Assembly: GCA_949825025.1 (NCBI GenBank)
Contig: OX463782.1
Location: 33,079,351 to 33,143,350 of the forward strand
Direction: 5' to 3'
Length of the DNA stretch: 64,000 bases
Source of the DNA: Siphlonurus alternatus
Taxonomy: Eukaryota; Arthropoda; Insecta; Ephemeroptera; Siphlonuridae
Shown here piece after piece: positions 13,346-34,167 of this stretch (positions within the stretch are counted from its first letter, which is position 1; each line of letters opens with the position of its first letter). A program made the translations under genes and the position numbers. Below the pieces are notes generated by a model. It was given only the letters and a program-made list of their open reading frames with translations, was not told the origin of the DNA and made no database searches.

Positions 13346-14146
13346 ATGTACTTGTCTTACTATCTGGTATATATATATATATATTTTTAAAGTAACTATA
13401 AAATATAAATAAATAAAAAAAATACATAAAATAGAAAAAAATAAACAATAATTTAAGAAAACCTAAGAATATTTCTAAAAGCACTTTTCATAACTAGTCC
13501 CTTCAGCAGTTTGTCTTTTTTATTACTAATATTTCTTATAAAAAAAAAAGTAAGGCATTAGATAATGTATTAAAAATGACGAAGTGAATTAATTGAAAAC
13601 TTAACTTTTATTTTATCTTATTTAATGCTAACATTATTTTTTTCGTGAATTATTTTATAATTTTGAAATACATCAACAAATTTCTTACAGAGGAAAAGTT
13701 CCTGCATTTGTCAAAACAGCTGTTGCTAGAATCAACTGGTCAAATCTTAATACATACTAAAATAATTAACAAGAAACAAGAAAAACAAGTCCAAGTATGC
13801 AGTTGTAAAATGTACCAGTTTAACTGTTAGACAAAAATGTTTTAAACAATACAAACATTTTTACCATTGATACTACAGTGCAAGTAACCAAAAAAATTTA
13901 TCTAACTAAAAATTAACATATATATTCTTTGAATGTTTATTAACTTAAGTTATAAAATTATTTATTTAGAATTTTTATGTCATGACAATGTATACATACC
14001 ATGAAGCTTGTATGAGCAAGAGACACCCAAAAATGAATTTGTTATTTTCTTCATAAACAATGACTTTTTTTTTTAATGTACAATTTAAAAAACTGCGAAT
14101 TATTACAAAAAGCTTGTAACGTCATTCTTTAACAAACTATCATCTT

Positions 14147-14152
14147 TTTATT
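14147..14152 (-). terminator. Candidate polyadenylation signal of SAS-6
   Basis: On the minus strand this reads AATAAA, about 90 nt past the SAS-6 stop codon, which is a typical 3'UTR spacing. The region is AT-rich, so a chance match is possible. Confidence 0.4.
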
Positions 14153-14243
14153 GCAAAAAAAAATACTGTAAATAAAAAAATGCCTTAAAAACAAATTATG
14201 CCCAAATTTAGTAACAATATTAATAGGAATGCAGCTTACTAAA

Positions 14244-17200
14244 TCAAGACTTGGGGAAGTATGACGAGAGGATGTCCGATCTCTTGACGGCAGGAGTCGT
14301 GGAGGTCGCCACGTGTCTTGGTGGCCGCGGCTGATTTGTCCGTCCTACCCTCACAGGCTTGGCGTCTCCCGAGCCATCCCGCGGAGACTTCCTCTCCTCT
14401 GGCTCTTCACTCAGCGGGATCAGCGGAGATTTCTGCTTGTCAGTCGACTGCAGAGAGTCAGGTAGTCCGAGTCTGGAACATAGAGGTTAGTGGGTGAGGT
14501 TCTTCTAAAGGGATTTGCAAGTAGTGTGGCCAACCTACATGATTTTTTTATTACATCTTTGTATAAAGGACCTCAAGCTTTGAATTTTCATTTAAACAAA
14601 TTTTTTTAACTCAAACTTGTGCTTCAAAACACTATAATGCCAGTAACATTATGTAACAGCATGTTACCCTTTTTGAGTGTTCAAAAAATCTTCAAAATTT
14701 TAATGTACTTAACTCAAGTTACATGTAATAAAATAGTCCATGCCGGTTGTCTATTCTTCGAGAGAAAGAGTAAAGCTTTAATGATGTAAAGTTTAGTAAA
14801 ATCACAACAAAACTTTATAATTGCTGTATCCCCTCCTTAAAATGGAATGATCAAAATAAGAAATGTAATTTAAACAACTGCCACTGTATAAAAACAATTT
14901 CGTAGCCTGGGAAAACTTGTTGTGATACAATTTAAAAAATATGGATTGTAAATATTAAGTACCTTTGACGCAGCCCAGCCAAGTTTCTTATGTTGTCTTT
15001 TTGCTTCTGTAAAAACAGCTGAAAGCAAAGGAAAATTACATTTTCATCAGTAGATATTAAAACATACCTGTGATAATAAATTAAATTATTACAGCAAATA
15101 AAGCAAGGAATACTGCTTGCAGACAAGTAAAAAAAAAATACAGTGCTCTGTATGTGAAGTGTATTTGAAATATGATTTTCTTGTTATTTCAGAATGTTTA
15201 AAGCACTGATTAAATATCAACACACTAAAAATTATTTTCTTTGACTGACCTCGGCACTCGTCTCGTGGCTGTTGACGGAGCTGTGGCCCAGGAGAGAGGC
15301 GGGGGTGGCGCCCACGTTGGGCGTGGAGGTGGTGGGGGCGGCCAGGCTGGAGGCGACGCTGCGACCGGTCATACTGCCCTGGGCTTCCTTCACTTGCCGC
15401 GTCAGCCACGTGATCACTGGAGCCATGTTAGAGGTAAATCGGGGATGTTACAGAGGAAATTCAAGCATTTTTTTAATTTTAATAATTGGGAACAAAGAGC
15501 AAACTGTGAAATAAAATTAATTATTAATTTTCTGTATTGAACACTGGCATAGGGTAAAATAAAAGTGATTGGTTGGTTACCAATGGCGGAACTTGTTTTT
15601 CAACATTGTTCACAATGCTCTAAAATAAAAGTAATAAGAAAGAAAAAAACTTTTACAATCTAAATAATTAAAACAAATACAATCCCTTTATGAAGGTATT
15701 ATAATACATGCTCTCTTTAAAAATAAAACAATATTGATGGATGAATATTTTTGTACCGTTTTCGTTGTTCTTGATGGCCTTGTCCTTGTTCTCAAGCTCC
15801 TCCTTGGACCTCGCCAGAGCGTCTTGAGCCTCCTTGTTGGTCACCTCCAGCTCTCGGACTTTGGACTCGAGAGCAGCGATCTTGCTGTCAAATTCTGCGG
15901 ACTCTTTCTCACGACTAGTCAGAACTTGCTCCTGCTTCAGTGCAATCTCAGTCCTCAGTTTGAGCTGACAGTCAAATTCACAATATTAGAACATGCTACG
16001 AACTCCTAAATAATAAACTTGCCTGATGGTAAATATTTTAATCTACAATGGAGTACCGACCTCAAAATTTTTTATAGCAGAAATGGATAGAGGATGAAAA
16101 GTTATGTTACTCTGATTTTATTCATATTTTTTAGGGACCGGGAAGTATTGCTTAAAATTTTTGGCGAGTTCGGGTTCGAACCCACGTCCCTTTTGGATCC
16201 TATCTTTTATTAAGAGGCGGCACTTTTTCTGTACTTTCAATAATTTTTAAAAAATAGTTGCCGGTCTCTAAAAAATTTGAAAACAATCAGAGTAGCATAA
16301 CTTTACACCCTCTATCCATTTCTGCAATAAAAAATTTTGAGGTAGGTACTCCATTGCTTAGCTGTTAAACCAATAAATAATAAGAATGCATATGAAGGAC
16401 AAATAAATACCTTAGCTTTCAATGTTTGAGCATCACTAAATTGCTTTGCAATGATTTCATTTGCTTTAAGAAGATCATCAGAAATGGTTTTAAGTGATAT
16501 TTGTTTTCTTCCTAATTCAGCATCTTTTGATGCAATTGTTTCTTCTAGTTGTACCTAAATGAAAACAAGAAATGATGTATGAAGACATCTACAGAGACAC
16601 TGTTATAAATTATTAACTGACCTTCTGCTCATTAGCCACTTGCAAAAGTTCTTGCTGCTTGCTGGATAGTAAATTCTTGTCTTTCAGTTCCTGAAAATTC
16701 AAGAAAATAGAATCCCTGAATCTTTCTGATAGAAAAATAATTCTGCTCCAGCGATCTTTAACCATTTCATGGAGAATCTAGGCAGGCCTTCATGGAGGTA
16801 ACTAGACATATTTAATTACAAAACTTGCAAACAAGAATTATGGTACAGTATAAAATCTGGCTTTAGATTTTTTAGTTACAAAGTGTCATAAGACAAGTCA
16901 TGAAATTTAAAATAAAATCTTTTAAAACGACAATAATTCCAGTGTGAAAAATGGTGCTGTTTCATCAATGTACCAAGCGACCATTTAGCTCCGCCAAGCT
17001 AACATACCTGCTCAAGGACTGCCAGTTTGGTACGGAGATTGTTGACAACCTTCTCCTTCTCGTGGTAGTCCATGTCGATCTGAGAGTTCTGTTTGCGCAG
17101 CGTTGCCACCTCTCTCTGGGCAGACTTGAGCTCCCGTTCTGCACTGTCAGCATGCTTAGCGAGGTCCCTGTTGACAAATAAAAAAATATTAGTTCATCAA

Positions 17201-20121
17201 ACTTTTATAAATTGGCTATATTAAAAATCCTATATTGCATTGCTACTTATTGATATACAGTACATAAACAGACAGGAACTTATGACATCTTCAGTTAATT
17301 TTCTTAAATTAGAGTACGTACTAAGAACTAATTAATTACGTAACTCAAGTACACAGTTTTTAAAGTAAAATTCATCACGTAACTCAATGTCAACATTTTG
17401 AAACTACAAATGAACTGACCTGACACTGGCCTCGGTGTGCAGCAGCTTTTCCGAGAGCAGCTGGTTGCGTCTCTTCAGCTCCGCCAACTGCTCCTCCAGA
17501 GCCCGAGTGTCCCGGCCACGAGTCTCCTCCAGCTCCTGGCGCTCCTTCTCAAGTCGCCGCTGCCACTCCAAGTGGGCCTGCAAGGCGGAACTTTGAGTTA
17601 GACAGGGGGCAAGAATTTACATAGCGGTCTACGTAAGTGGTCTACGTAATAAGGTATTTTTAAGAAGAAAAAACTTTGGACAGAAAATGCTTTTGAATGA
17701 ATGAATGACAAATGAATGAACGAACGAGTGAATGAATAAATGAATTAATAAAACCTGTAAATAAATCAATAAATAATAAATAAACAATAAATAAATAAAT
17801 AAATAGATAGATAATAAACAAACAAACACCTTTGAGAGGGCCTCCCTTGCGTCCGCCGCCTCCTGCAGCACCCTCCTCTCCAAACTGCTCCTCTCCTCAC
17901 CCACTCGCAGTCGGCTCTCCTCCAGCTCTCGATTCTTTGCCTCCAGCTTTTCGTAAGCAACACTCAGCATCTGGCTCTTCTGCTCCAGCACGTTGCCAGT
18001 GTTTGTCAGGTCCTCCTAAATATCAAAGTACGAGATACGTTAACTGCTGTCTCAAGTCTTTTATAATTAGACTTAATTTCACTACAAACCTTTAGTTTTT
18101 TAATTTTTAAAGCCATGTGTTTTTTAATTTCACTATCACTTCCAGCCATAACTCTAAGTGATAAATGACAAAGATGTTTAAATTCATTTGTTTCAACAAA
18201 TTGTAAACTTGTGTGTCTTCGTGGTAAGCCATGGTCGTTTGAGTCTTCGTTTAAGATTAGGTGGAATCTAAAAGAACAAAACAGTCTCATAAGATCCTCA
18301 AATGAGTTTAATGTTAATCACAATTACCTCGAGCCTGTTTTATCCCTGCCAGCTACACATTCTTCAAGAAGTCTCACCAACTGGCCAGGAAAATGGTCAA
18401 AATCTACAAGAAGTCCTTGCTCAACTTTCAGGCCTTTAAAGTCTTCTTCCGTTACGAGCAGAGAGCAGAGAAAATATGGGTCTTCATCGTCAGTCAGTTG
18501 AATTCCCAACACCTGGAAGTCAGAAATATGTCAGACAAGTTAATGGAAGATGTGGTTAAACATTTTATTGTATATTAGGAAATTAATGTTGTTTCTCAAA
18601 ATTGTTTGTGGGGCTATACCATGAAGAAAATCTATAATTTATCCATGGGCTATACCTTTTTAGAGAAGGTGATTCCATGATCTGTCCCTGCACGTCTTTT
18701 AAGAAAGATCTCGTGAAACAGTTTTGTAAACTTTTGGGGTTTAATTAAGTTGTAAATTACTGTAAAATGCTTTATGTTAATTGTTTCTTATTTCAAAAAA
18801 AAAAAATATATATGGTAGAACCCTTTTATCTTTTATGTGTATTGTACCATGCAGAAACTATCAGAGATCTTCATGTGTTATGACCAGAAGATTGACCAAC
18901 ATTTTTAAAAGGTTCCCTAGGGTACTCGGGACGGTAGAAGCGCTATCATCCCGAAGAAATTTGCAAAAATATTGGGCAATTTTCTGACCATATTTATTAT
19001 AAGACCTACGTATACTGTAATAGAGGTCTCTTATAACATTTTGAATGCTGCATATAAAGTACTACACGTATGTACTGTATTACTAATTGTAAGATGTATA
19101 TAGTGGCATATTATTCAGGGAAGAAATATTGGAACAGAGGTTTGTCAACTTCGGCGGGAGAAGTGGGAGGGAGGGGATAAGAAACGGTTGTGAGGAAATT
19201 TAAGGTGGATCCACCTACAGCACATGTATTTTTTCCTGCGCAGTGACCAGTATGGGGGAGGGAAATAGGGCGCGGTTACGTTACTGCTAAAAAGGGAGCT
19301 ATAGCCTTATTATAGTTCTATCAAGGGAGCTATTATACGGGTCTTTCACCATACGTCACAAAAACATGACGTCACGTGAATGTAGGCAAAAAGCACCTAT
19401 TTAACATGGTAGTAGCATACCAAAAACTATTTATTTTCTGCGATATGACAATTGTGGTACCTTTGACAATTATTTTATTTGATAGATTGAAATGTCAAGT
19501 AAATGGAAAAAAATACAATATTTGCCAATGATATCTGTGGAAAATACAATAAATCATTAATTAAAATGTAAATCGGCTCCAAATTTCACGTCAATAATGA
19601 CCATTTTACGACACTTATGCACTGATATTGACCCTAAGATTCTTAAAAAAAATCAGCCAATCACCGACCATTGCTTTCCCCGCGGACTTTTGAATGCGAG
19701 GGGGAAACGGCACAACAAAAAATTATCATAAAGAAACCAGGTAAAATAAAAAAAAATGTATGTGTTCAAGTTATGTATATTAAATTCTTATTTATATATT
19801 ATTGTTAAAAAAAATTAAAAATATGTTAAATTAGGAGGAATAAATCAAGTGATTCCAGTTCCCTCTCAGTACCTATGCATACTGCTGAATGTAAACAACA
19901 ACAAAGCCAGGCAAACGCTATATAGCTATAAGGTGGTGCTACAATAAGGACTTTTTTTGCTGACTTACTTGTCTTCCCAGAGGACCAACACCAGTGTGCA
20001 GCTCTATGGTAATTCTCAGTTCCCGTTGTCGCTCTTCTTTCTCTTTAGATTTTAAATATACAAGCTGAACCTTCGAGTAAATTGGGTCTACTTTTCCTTG
20101 GCTTGATAGCCCATCCTCCAT
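14244..20121 (-). CDS. SASS6: SAS-6, centriolar cartwheel protein (spindle assembly abnormal protein 6)
   Basis: SAS-6 forms the ninefold cartwheel that seeds centriole assembly. Exons (minus): 20121-19969, 18512-18328, 18267-18090, 18015-17830, 17577-17420, 17167-17008, 16690-16622, 16554-16411, 15964-15757, 15416-15250, 15006-14963, 14472-14244. All joins are GT-AG and keep phase, giving 626 aa against 657 in human. Residues 1 to about 170 are the globular head, with QLTDDEDPYF, the EEDFKGLKVEQGLLVDF segment and LSLRVMAGSDSEIKKH, all diagnostic of the family. Residues about 175-490 are a continuous E/K/Q/L-rich coiled coil containing LLKANEII and the ITWL block. The tail is Ser/Pro-rich and ends SSYFPKS. 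The start is the first ATG of the exon carrying the head domain. Exon 11 has a second in-frame acceptor that would begin it at 15018 and add four residues. Intron 8 holds a TTAA-type foldback element. Recognition is by family motifs and is very secure; exact acceptors are inferred. Confidence 0.95.
15575..15622. repeat. Short dispersed repeat shared with 35342-35390
   Basis: GGTTACCAATGGCGGAACTT and the following GTTTTTCAACATTG recur almost exactly at 35342-35390, where they adjoin the tRNA-derived SINE. This copy in SAS-6 intron 9 is probably the 3' tail of a 5'-truncated SINE copy on the minus strand. Confidence 0.6.
16049..16353. mobile_element. Foldback MITE, TGGAGTACCGACC family (family A), in SAS-6 intron 8
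   Basis: Left end TGGAGTACCGACCTCAAAAT and right end TTTTGAGGTAGGTACTCCA are inverted copies. Internal pairs include ATGGATAGAGGATG with CCTCTATCCAT and the AGTTGCCGG/CCGGGAAGT blocks. The GGGTTCGAACCC palindrome inside looks like a tRNA B box, but no A box accompanies it. Closely related to 27420-27727 and 39208-40212. Confidence 0.9.
17690..17830. repeat. AATG/AAAT tetranucleotide tract in SAS-6 intron 4
   Basis: Degenerate GAATGAAT and AAATAAAT repeats fill the intron right up to the exon 4 donor. Confidence 0.9.
19339..19430. repeat. Dispersed repeat shared with 58312-58392
   Basis: TTTCACCATACGTCA, TGACGTCACG and GTAGGCAAAA occur in the same order and spacing at 58312-58392 (with CATATGTCAT and TGATGTCACG). 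Too short to classify. This copy lies in SAS-6 intron 1. Confidence 0.5.
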
Positions 20122-22113
20122 GGCATAGCCTAGTTTTAAGTCTAAAAATCCTTATAATGAATTCAAAACTAAATAAAAATTATCCTTGAAAATTACTATA
20201 ATTAAAAATATCATTATCTACACTATATTAACGTCTTAGCACACTATAAACTGTGTTATTAAATTCACAGAAAGGAATGCAACCAAAATGTTATGACAGT
20301 TTCTTCCCGCCTTTTTAAAAAAACAGCTGGGATTTTTTTTTTACACTTTCTACGTTTTCTGGACACTTGTGCCATCTAGCGTTCAAATAATGTATGTTTC
20401 TAGTGCTGTTAATATGTACACTTTCTGTGTTTAATAAAAGACTAATAATAATAATAATAATGAAATAAATAATGTATTGAAGGCATTTAATTAATTAATT
20501 AATTAAAATCAATCGAAATCAATTGAATCCCAATTACTAATTATTATTATATTAATTAAATTTGTTGAATTGTAATCTTTATTAACAACTAAACATGACA
20601 TGTATTCATAATATATTACATGCTAAAATTTAACTGAATGTAAATTAAATAATAAATAAAATAATACTGATGGACATATATATTGTTCTCTGTGAACACG
20701 GCCCGGTGTATATAATTTTATTCTAAATATATATTATATATATAGAATTATTTATCATTTTACTGAATTTTAATTCATGAATAAATAACAAAATATAGTT
20801 GATGAAATTAATAAATTGGACAAATAGAATAATTTTTTTGAACGTTATATAATACATATCTCACTCAAGAGGATTTTTAGATTTAATATAATATATGAGA
20901 AAATATATTTTTTTCTTTTCTCAGAAGGTATTTTTGTTAATCGAAATAACACATATTTAAAAAATGTTTGATCATCATCATCATGCAATTATGTAGTCAT
21001 ATTTAAAATAGAAAAATAAAAGTTTGTTTTTGTTTAGTAACAATTTCACTTTATTCACGTTAAAATAGATCATGTATAGAGTATAGACCTAAAAACACTA
21101 AAGCAATAGAATGACAAATTATATAAAACTGTAAATGACTATTTTTAACCTAATGGAGGCATATTTTTCTAAATAAAATTATAATCTGAATGCAAGAGTT
21201 GTAGGTTAGGGAAAATCATGTTCTATAAAATGAACAACTCTTCCCTACCCTCTCACTAATCAAGTAAAACACCCCAGTATTCAGAACAACTGAAAACAAA
21301 TAATGCCTCGTAGTAAATTAAATAACTCTGCTCTTAAAAAACAAAAACATGTAACCAATATAATGCAAGTATAAGATAATTATATTCAGATGTATGATTG
21401 CATGTACAACTAAATTAAACACTTTCTATTAGTAAACCTTTTCCAAAACTAATAATTTTTTCGGTGGAAAAATGAAACACTATTTTAAATACCAAACCCT
21501 GAATAATTATTACTTCTAAAATAATTTAATGATGATTTTAAGAGTAACATCAATTACATAAAGTCATACCCAGAAACAATACTTTTGTACTCAATTATAA
21601 ATTACAAAACAAATAAAAAGAAACAAACAAGTTTTAAATATTTTTAAACTAGAAAATAACATGCCACTAATAATCAAGGTATTTTCACTCCACATAACCT
21701 ATATAATTATATGTAACAAAGTAAAATGGGCATGCAAAAGTATAAATATTGGTGGTTAATGTTACCATGAGAAAGGAATGCAGAATATGTAATATTTTGT
21801 AAAAAGCAAGCAAAGCGTTTTCACAGATCTGAAAATATTATAGAATAAATTATGAAAATTTATTTTTCATGTTGAAAGTTGTGAGAAAAAGAATTGAGGA
21901 TTTTAAACAATTACATAAATTTTGGTTGAATATTTTAGCATATTTTTCTTTGTAGAAAAACAAAATTTATGTTCAGATGAAGTCCTTATTAATTAATATG
22001 AAACAGTTGTATATTTTATTTTGAATGTCGGTATCCTGATATTCAAAGAAAATCGTCAAAATTTCAACGGGACTGTCTGGACACAAAAAAACAAACTGGA
22101 TCGTAAAGGTGGT
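20122..22113. other. Intergenic DNA between SAS-6 (5' side) and EMC2 (3' side)
   Basis: Very AT-rich with short ATA/AAT runs and no gene. It must contain the SAS-6 promoter and the EMC2 3'UTR; I see no clear core promoter element. Confidence 0.6.
22015..22020 (-). terminator. Candidate polyadenylation signal of EMC2
   Basis: Minus-strand AATAAA about 95 nt downstream of the EMC2 stop codon. Placement is good, but the motif is common in such AT-rich DNA. Confidence 0.4.
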
Positions 22114-22720
22114 CTACGAGGAGCTGCTCCCAGCGGTCAGCTGCAGCTGTCCCATCAGACCTTCCAGGGCGGTCACCTGAGTGTCCTCAGCGCCGTGGTG
22201 CTCGTACCTGCAACATGTCATCACTTTAGAAATTAGTGCAGGCTTTTTAAACTGCAGTGCTTTAAAATTTGGTCTGAAAAGTTAAACTAGAACAAAATAT
22301 GTGACTGACTGCATTCACTTTTCACTTCTAGCTAGATTGGGTAGATGGTAAAATATGCCTAAAGCTTTAAAAAAAAAAAAAAAAAAAAGAAAAGAAAATG
22401 AGAGCTATTAAAATTTCAAGATTTTTTCAGCAGTTTAGCAGTTATTTCTTCTGTTCATAATAAAATGCATCACAATTGATACCAAAGCTCACAAATTCAA
22501 CAAAAAACAAAGACTGCACAAGGAGGCTCTATAAAAAGGTTGTTTCTTACCTCTCCTGAACTTGCTTCAAAGCCCAGGCTGCAAGCTTGGCCGACTCCTT
22601 CTTTTTTGGTGCAGCACTCTTTGCAGACTGGGAAATGTTGGCGGCCGACTGTGAAGAACACACAACTTTAGACAACCGTGGTGACATCAAACTAAATCAC
22701 TGTGGTAGCTTCATTTTTAA

Positions 22721-22759
<39 letters not shown>

Positions 22760-24315
22760 ATATTATTATGAATAATTTATAAATATATAATAACAATAAC
22801 TCATGTTTTTATGTTTTGGTTCTATTCTACAAGGGAAGGGAGAGAGGAGGGGGAGACAAGAATAAGCTAAGCTGTAAATTAGCTGAAGCAGGTTATTTTT
22901 CAACTGAGCAGGTCTACTACTGTTATCCTGTACGTAATTAGTTTATTATAAAGTCTGAAATCTTACCAAAAAGACGCCGTAGAGGGCCCTCAGGTTGTTT
23001 GGGTTCAGTTTGACGGCCTGGCAGAAGTGAGCCCTTGCAATTTCCATGTTCTCTGAGCCACCCTGAGTGTAGCGGATCTCGGCGTAGCGCTGGTGGATCA
23101 GGTGACTGTGGGGGGAGTGTAGCAGCAGCTCCTCCATGCAGAACGCAGCCTTGGCAAACTCGTGCTCCGCCATGTACAGCTCACAGAGCTCCTGCCAAGC
23201 TTCCTGGTCACTCATAAACCTGGAATAAAATATATTATTGTATGAGTTTAATTGCACTGACACTCTAAAAGTAGTTTAAAAAAGTGCAAAAATTTCAATA
23301 AATATGAAGGCGTTCAGAAGGAACATACTGACAAGCGAGATTTATAACTTTTTACGAAATTAAAAAAAATGACTATCCAGTTTTCATTTGAGAGTCAGTT
23401 TTTTTATATCAAAACTTAGAGACAAAAAGTATTGTGTGGCTGTCAAGTGTGATAATGAAGCAAATAAATAGATCCATGTTAAGAAAAGGTTATTTTCTGA
23501 GTCCACTTTGTACAGTATATCTAAAATTAAATTAAATGAATATGTTGTAACTGTAATAAAATAATGATGTCCGTAATATTCATTTTAGCACATTGCTATG
23601 GTTGATAAATTGTCTCACTTTTTCAAATAGTCTGAAAGTTCTCTGATTGCCTCTACAGTACGACCCTGAGCTTTCAGAATGGCAACTCGTCGTTTTCTCG
23701 GAGCTGCGTTCGTCTCGTCTCTCTTGATGATCGAGTCGAGAAGAGAAAGCGCCTCGTCGTACTTCTCAATGGCCTCAAATTTCATGGCCTGCAGGCGGCG
23801 CACTCTCAGGCTCAGGGGCAGTTCTTTTGCCAGACTGTGCAGGCAGTAGTCAGCAACGTCCATGCGATTGCAGTCCAGTGCAGCCACACAGACCTGCTCC
23901 AGCACCAGCAGACCTGAAGAAGATATATCAATTACTATGCATTCATCTGTCATATGATATGATATATAGTGTATGAACAGCTATGCTCAACAACCACCAG
24001 TTCCAAGTTGTGTATTTGAGGAATATTCTAATAAATACCTGAAAATTAGATTATGTAGGAAGCAATACTTACGTTCATCGCCTAATTTATTGAGCTTAGG
24101 ATGCAAAGTCATTTCCCACATGTCCACCACCTCCCTGCTTTTCCTCTCATTTTCCTCGCGCCACGTTCGGAGAAGGTCGCGAACTTCTGTAAATATTGAA
24201 CAAAAATTAATGAATATGAAGAACTTACTAATACAATGCTAGAACGGTAAATTTTCAATGAAATAGTAATTAAATACTTACCGGACCAACTTAAATTCCC
24301 ATCGTACGGCGCCAT
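22114..24315 (-). CDS. EMC2: EMC2, ER membrane protein complex subunit 2 (TTC35)
   Basis: EMC2 is the cytosolic TPR scaffold of the ER membrane protein complex, which inserts tail-anchored and multipass proteins. Exons (minus): 24315-24282, 24186-24073, 23913-23619, 23219-22967, 22648-22551, 22207-22114. All have GT-AG borders in phase and give 295 aa; human EMC2 has 297. The N-terminus MAPYDGNLSW continues into VRDLLRTWREENERKSREVV. The middle has TPR helices, with YDEALSLLDSIIKRDETNAA, then DQEAWQELCELYMAEHEFAKA and YTQGGSENMEIARAHF, all matching the family closely. The C-terminal exon ends in an EGLMGQLQL block. The start is the first ATG and lies 396 bp from the DEF8 start on the other strand, so the two probably share a promoter. 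A long AAAT microsatellite lies in intron 4. Identification is secure. Confidence 0.96.
22715..22762. repeat. AAAT tetranucleotide microsatellite in EMC2 intron 4
   Basis: About ten tandem TAAA units. Confidence 0.95.
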
Positions 24316-24711
24316 GTTGTCTAACTAATCAGCTGAATTAATGCCAGTACCAACAGAAAAAAATTCCCGTGGATAATATATTTTTAGAAATTTCATGTAA
24401 ATTGTGTATTATTACATAAATTATAAAAAATAATGATTTTTTTCAGAACATAATTCGTTATATATTATAATTTTATGCTAAAATTGTTGTAAACTTAAGA
24501 CTTTTTTCCTTTAGAGAAATACTATTCTGCGAAAATAGTGAGAATCTTAAGATTCAGTTGGCAACACTGTTCAGCTTTTCCGCAACAGCTGATAAAAAAT
24601 TTGTGTATTGCAAGTTTTGCGTATCGCTCTGCTATTTTATTTAATATTTCTATAATTTTGCATTATGGAATACGATTGTTGGTGGTTATTGAATGATTAA
24701 AGTGTGAAGTA
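24316..24711. promoter_or_regulatory. Shared head-to-head promoter region of EMC2 and DEF8
   Basis: These 396 bp separate the start codons of EMC2 (minus) and DEF8 (plus), so both promoters and both 5'UTRs must lie here unless upstream noncoding exons exist. Two CAGCTG-type E-box palindromes are present, each within ATCAGCTG or ACAGCTGAT, one near each gene. I see no clear TATA box on either strand. That the two genes are co-regulated is inference. Confidence 0.6.
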
Positions 24712-31999
<7,288 letters not shown>

Positions 32000-34167
32000 C
32001 GTTTCAATGACATCAATCGATGGAGAGAGTCCGTAATTTTGTCTTAGCTTTGACAACTCAAAAGTAAGTTTTAATAGCAATGTCAAAAAAAAAAAAAAAA
32101 AAAAATGGAACACTGCAAAATTATGTTAATATTACAAATCAAAGCCAAGATATTCAAGATTCAGAGCCTTTTTTTTTCTTTTGCAATTTTGCATTGATTT
32201 TTTTACATTGAAAATTTAAAACTGACTTTTTTTTTTTAAATGTCAGAGCTGTGATCATGTTATAGACTTTCTCCATCAAAATGAATTATACAATTTGTAC
32301 ATAACTATTATGCAATTTTATAATTATAGTCGCTTGTACAACTATTACTACTTACATTTCAGCTGTTGGATTCATTAAGGGTAAGATAACACGAACAATC
32401 GATTGTTGGTAGTCCCATTTGATTAACATGTAAACCTTAGCAACCTCATAATAATTCTGAATTTTTTTTGAGAGACAGTTCTTGGCATTAAAAAAATATG
32501 GAGAAAATTTCAAAACAATCGGATGATCCAATTTTTTTAAATGAATTTTTTAAATTTTCAGTAAAGGGTTTTCCCATGGAGATCGAAACTAAAAAATTAT
32601 TTTAAAAAAATCGGATCGTCCGATTGTTTTGAAATTTTGTCCATATTTTTTTAATGCCAAGAACTGTCTCTCAAAAAAAATTCAGAATCATTATGAGGTT
32701 GCTAAGGTTTACATGTTAATCAAATGGGACTAACAACAATCGATTGTTCGTGTTATCTTACCCTTAAACTACTTTTTGTATGAATGAATAATTTTTTTAA
32801 TGTTCATGCTTACATTTTGTTAAATAACAAAAATACTTCAGAGAGAAATAATAATTACATGTAACTGTGATCCTGTTGCAAAAGCTGTCAACAAATGTTG
32901 AATTACATGCCTGGGACTTTTCATTATTTGTATTTCAACCAGTTGTTTACAATCTTATTTTGCAGCTTATACAAGCAGCTGATAGAGAAACAAATTTGTC
33001 AATTTTAATATTTGTTGGATCTCAACTATGTCTAAAATAAAATGTGATTTTTTTTTTTTTAATTCTTTCCATTGCAATAACATTTTTTTTTATTGCTTTG
33101 GAAGTTTTGAGAATGTCTATAATGTATTATTATATTTAACTATTATTTTGTTACAATTAAGCTTTGCAGCAGCAGTAGCAGGACACTGCTTGAAACAAAT
33201 TGTATATAATATTATCTAATGAAGCAAAAACACCTCTATTTAACATAGGAATGAAAAAAATATACAAATATTATTTATAAATAGTGCCATACTTTTATTA
33301 TAATTTTTACATGGTCTTATAAGCAGAATAAAAATTAATTCATTACTAATGAACACAAAAGATTCGTAAATATTTTTGCTCAAAGTTGGATGAAGGTTGA
33401 TGAAAAATAATACTACAAAAAAATTGTTGAAACGTAAAAATAAATTGTCTTTTATTAGTCATTGTGTTTTTAGCCCCAAAATATTTATGAATCTTTTTGT
33501 TTGATTTATTTTCCTAAATTGATTGGTTATATTCTACATTTCTATAGAGAGCTAGACACAGAACATTTACAATAATTAATTAGTATAACCTACAGAACTA
33601 GATACAAATACACGAGATTGTTAGGGAGTCTTTTAAAAAAAACAAAACATAATTTGACTCAAAAGATCTTCATGACGTTAGTTAAGTTCTGGTTCACATC
33701 ATACCTTGAATTTACTGTATATAATGTATGACTTGCTCAATGGAGTAATTAATTTACAAGTATAGTCTTAACAGATCTTAGATTAACTCTGTATATTCGA
33801 CAGACTCTGATCAGCTGTCGCCAGCATGTCGTCTGCATGCATTAAATTTCCAAAATGGGGACTAACACTGTCGAATCTATATGTAAGCTATCAATAAGTT
33901 GTTTAAAATTTCCTGTAGATTACGTTATTTTGAAGTTTAGAAAAAATAATAATAAAAATACAGTGACAAAAATACATTTATTAAAATGGTATAAAAATTA
34001 TTTACTACTGAATAAATTGTTATTTAAAATTAAAATATCTATAAATACATACATGAAGCATCGGTGCAGTTTTAATGGTAAATAATAAAATACTGTGTAA
34101 ATTTTTCTCTATGTTAATTTGCCATGCAAGTCAAAGTACACATACTGTATTCTACAAAGAGACTGGT
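32000..34167. other. Tail-to-tail intergenic region of DEF8 and TBRG1
   Basis: Holds the 3'UTRs of both genes and one family D element. Plus-strand AATAAA-type signals occur near 33015 and a minus-strand one near 33980; which is used cannot be told. Otherwise AT-rich without genes. Confidence 0.55.
32379..32763. mobile_element. TTAA-flanked foldback MITE, family D, copy 1
   Basis: TTAA on both sides of GGGTAAGATAACACGAACAA and TTGTTCGTGTTATCTTACCC. Inner blocks ACATGTAAACCTTAGCAA and the loop TTCCCATGGAGA are shared with family B; the outermost bases are shared with family C. Confidence 0.95.

Larger units (their letters stand above)
10768..14243. other. Gene-free intergenic DNA downstream of SAS-6
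   Basis: No gene recognised. A TATATAAAAAC box at about 11021 is the only promoter-like signal. The open frame at 13034-13345 (103 codons) resembles no family I know and is listed separately. The remainder is AT-rich. Confidence 0.5.

Noticed and set aside
15089..15540. Long overlapping frames on both strands with Gly/Arg-rich or Ala/Ser-rich translations
   Set aside because: They are antisense or frame shadows of SAS-6 exon 10 (15416-15250), whose phase and family match are clear.
16165..16190. tRNA or pol III promoter based on GGGTTCGAACCC
   Set aside because: No A box or cloverleaf; the motif is a palindrome at the centre of a foldback MITE and is changed in sister copies.
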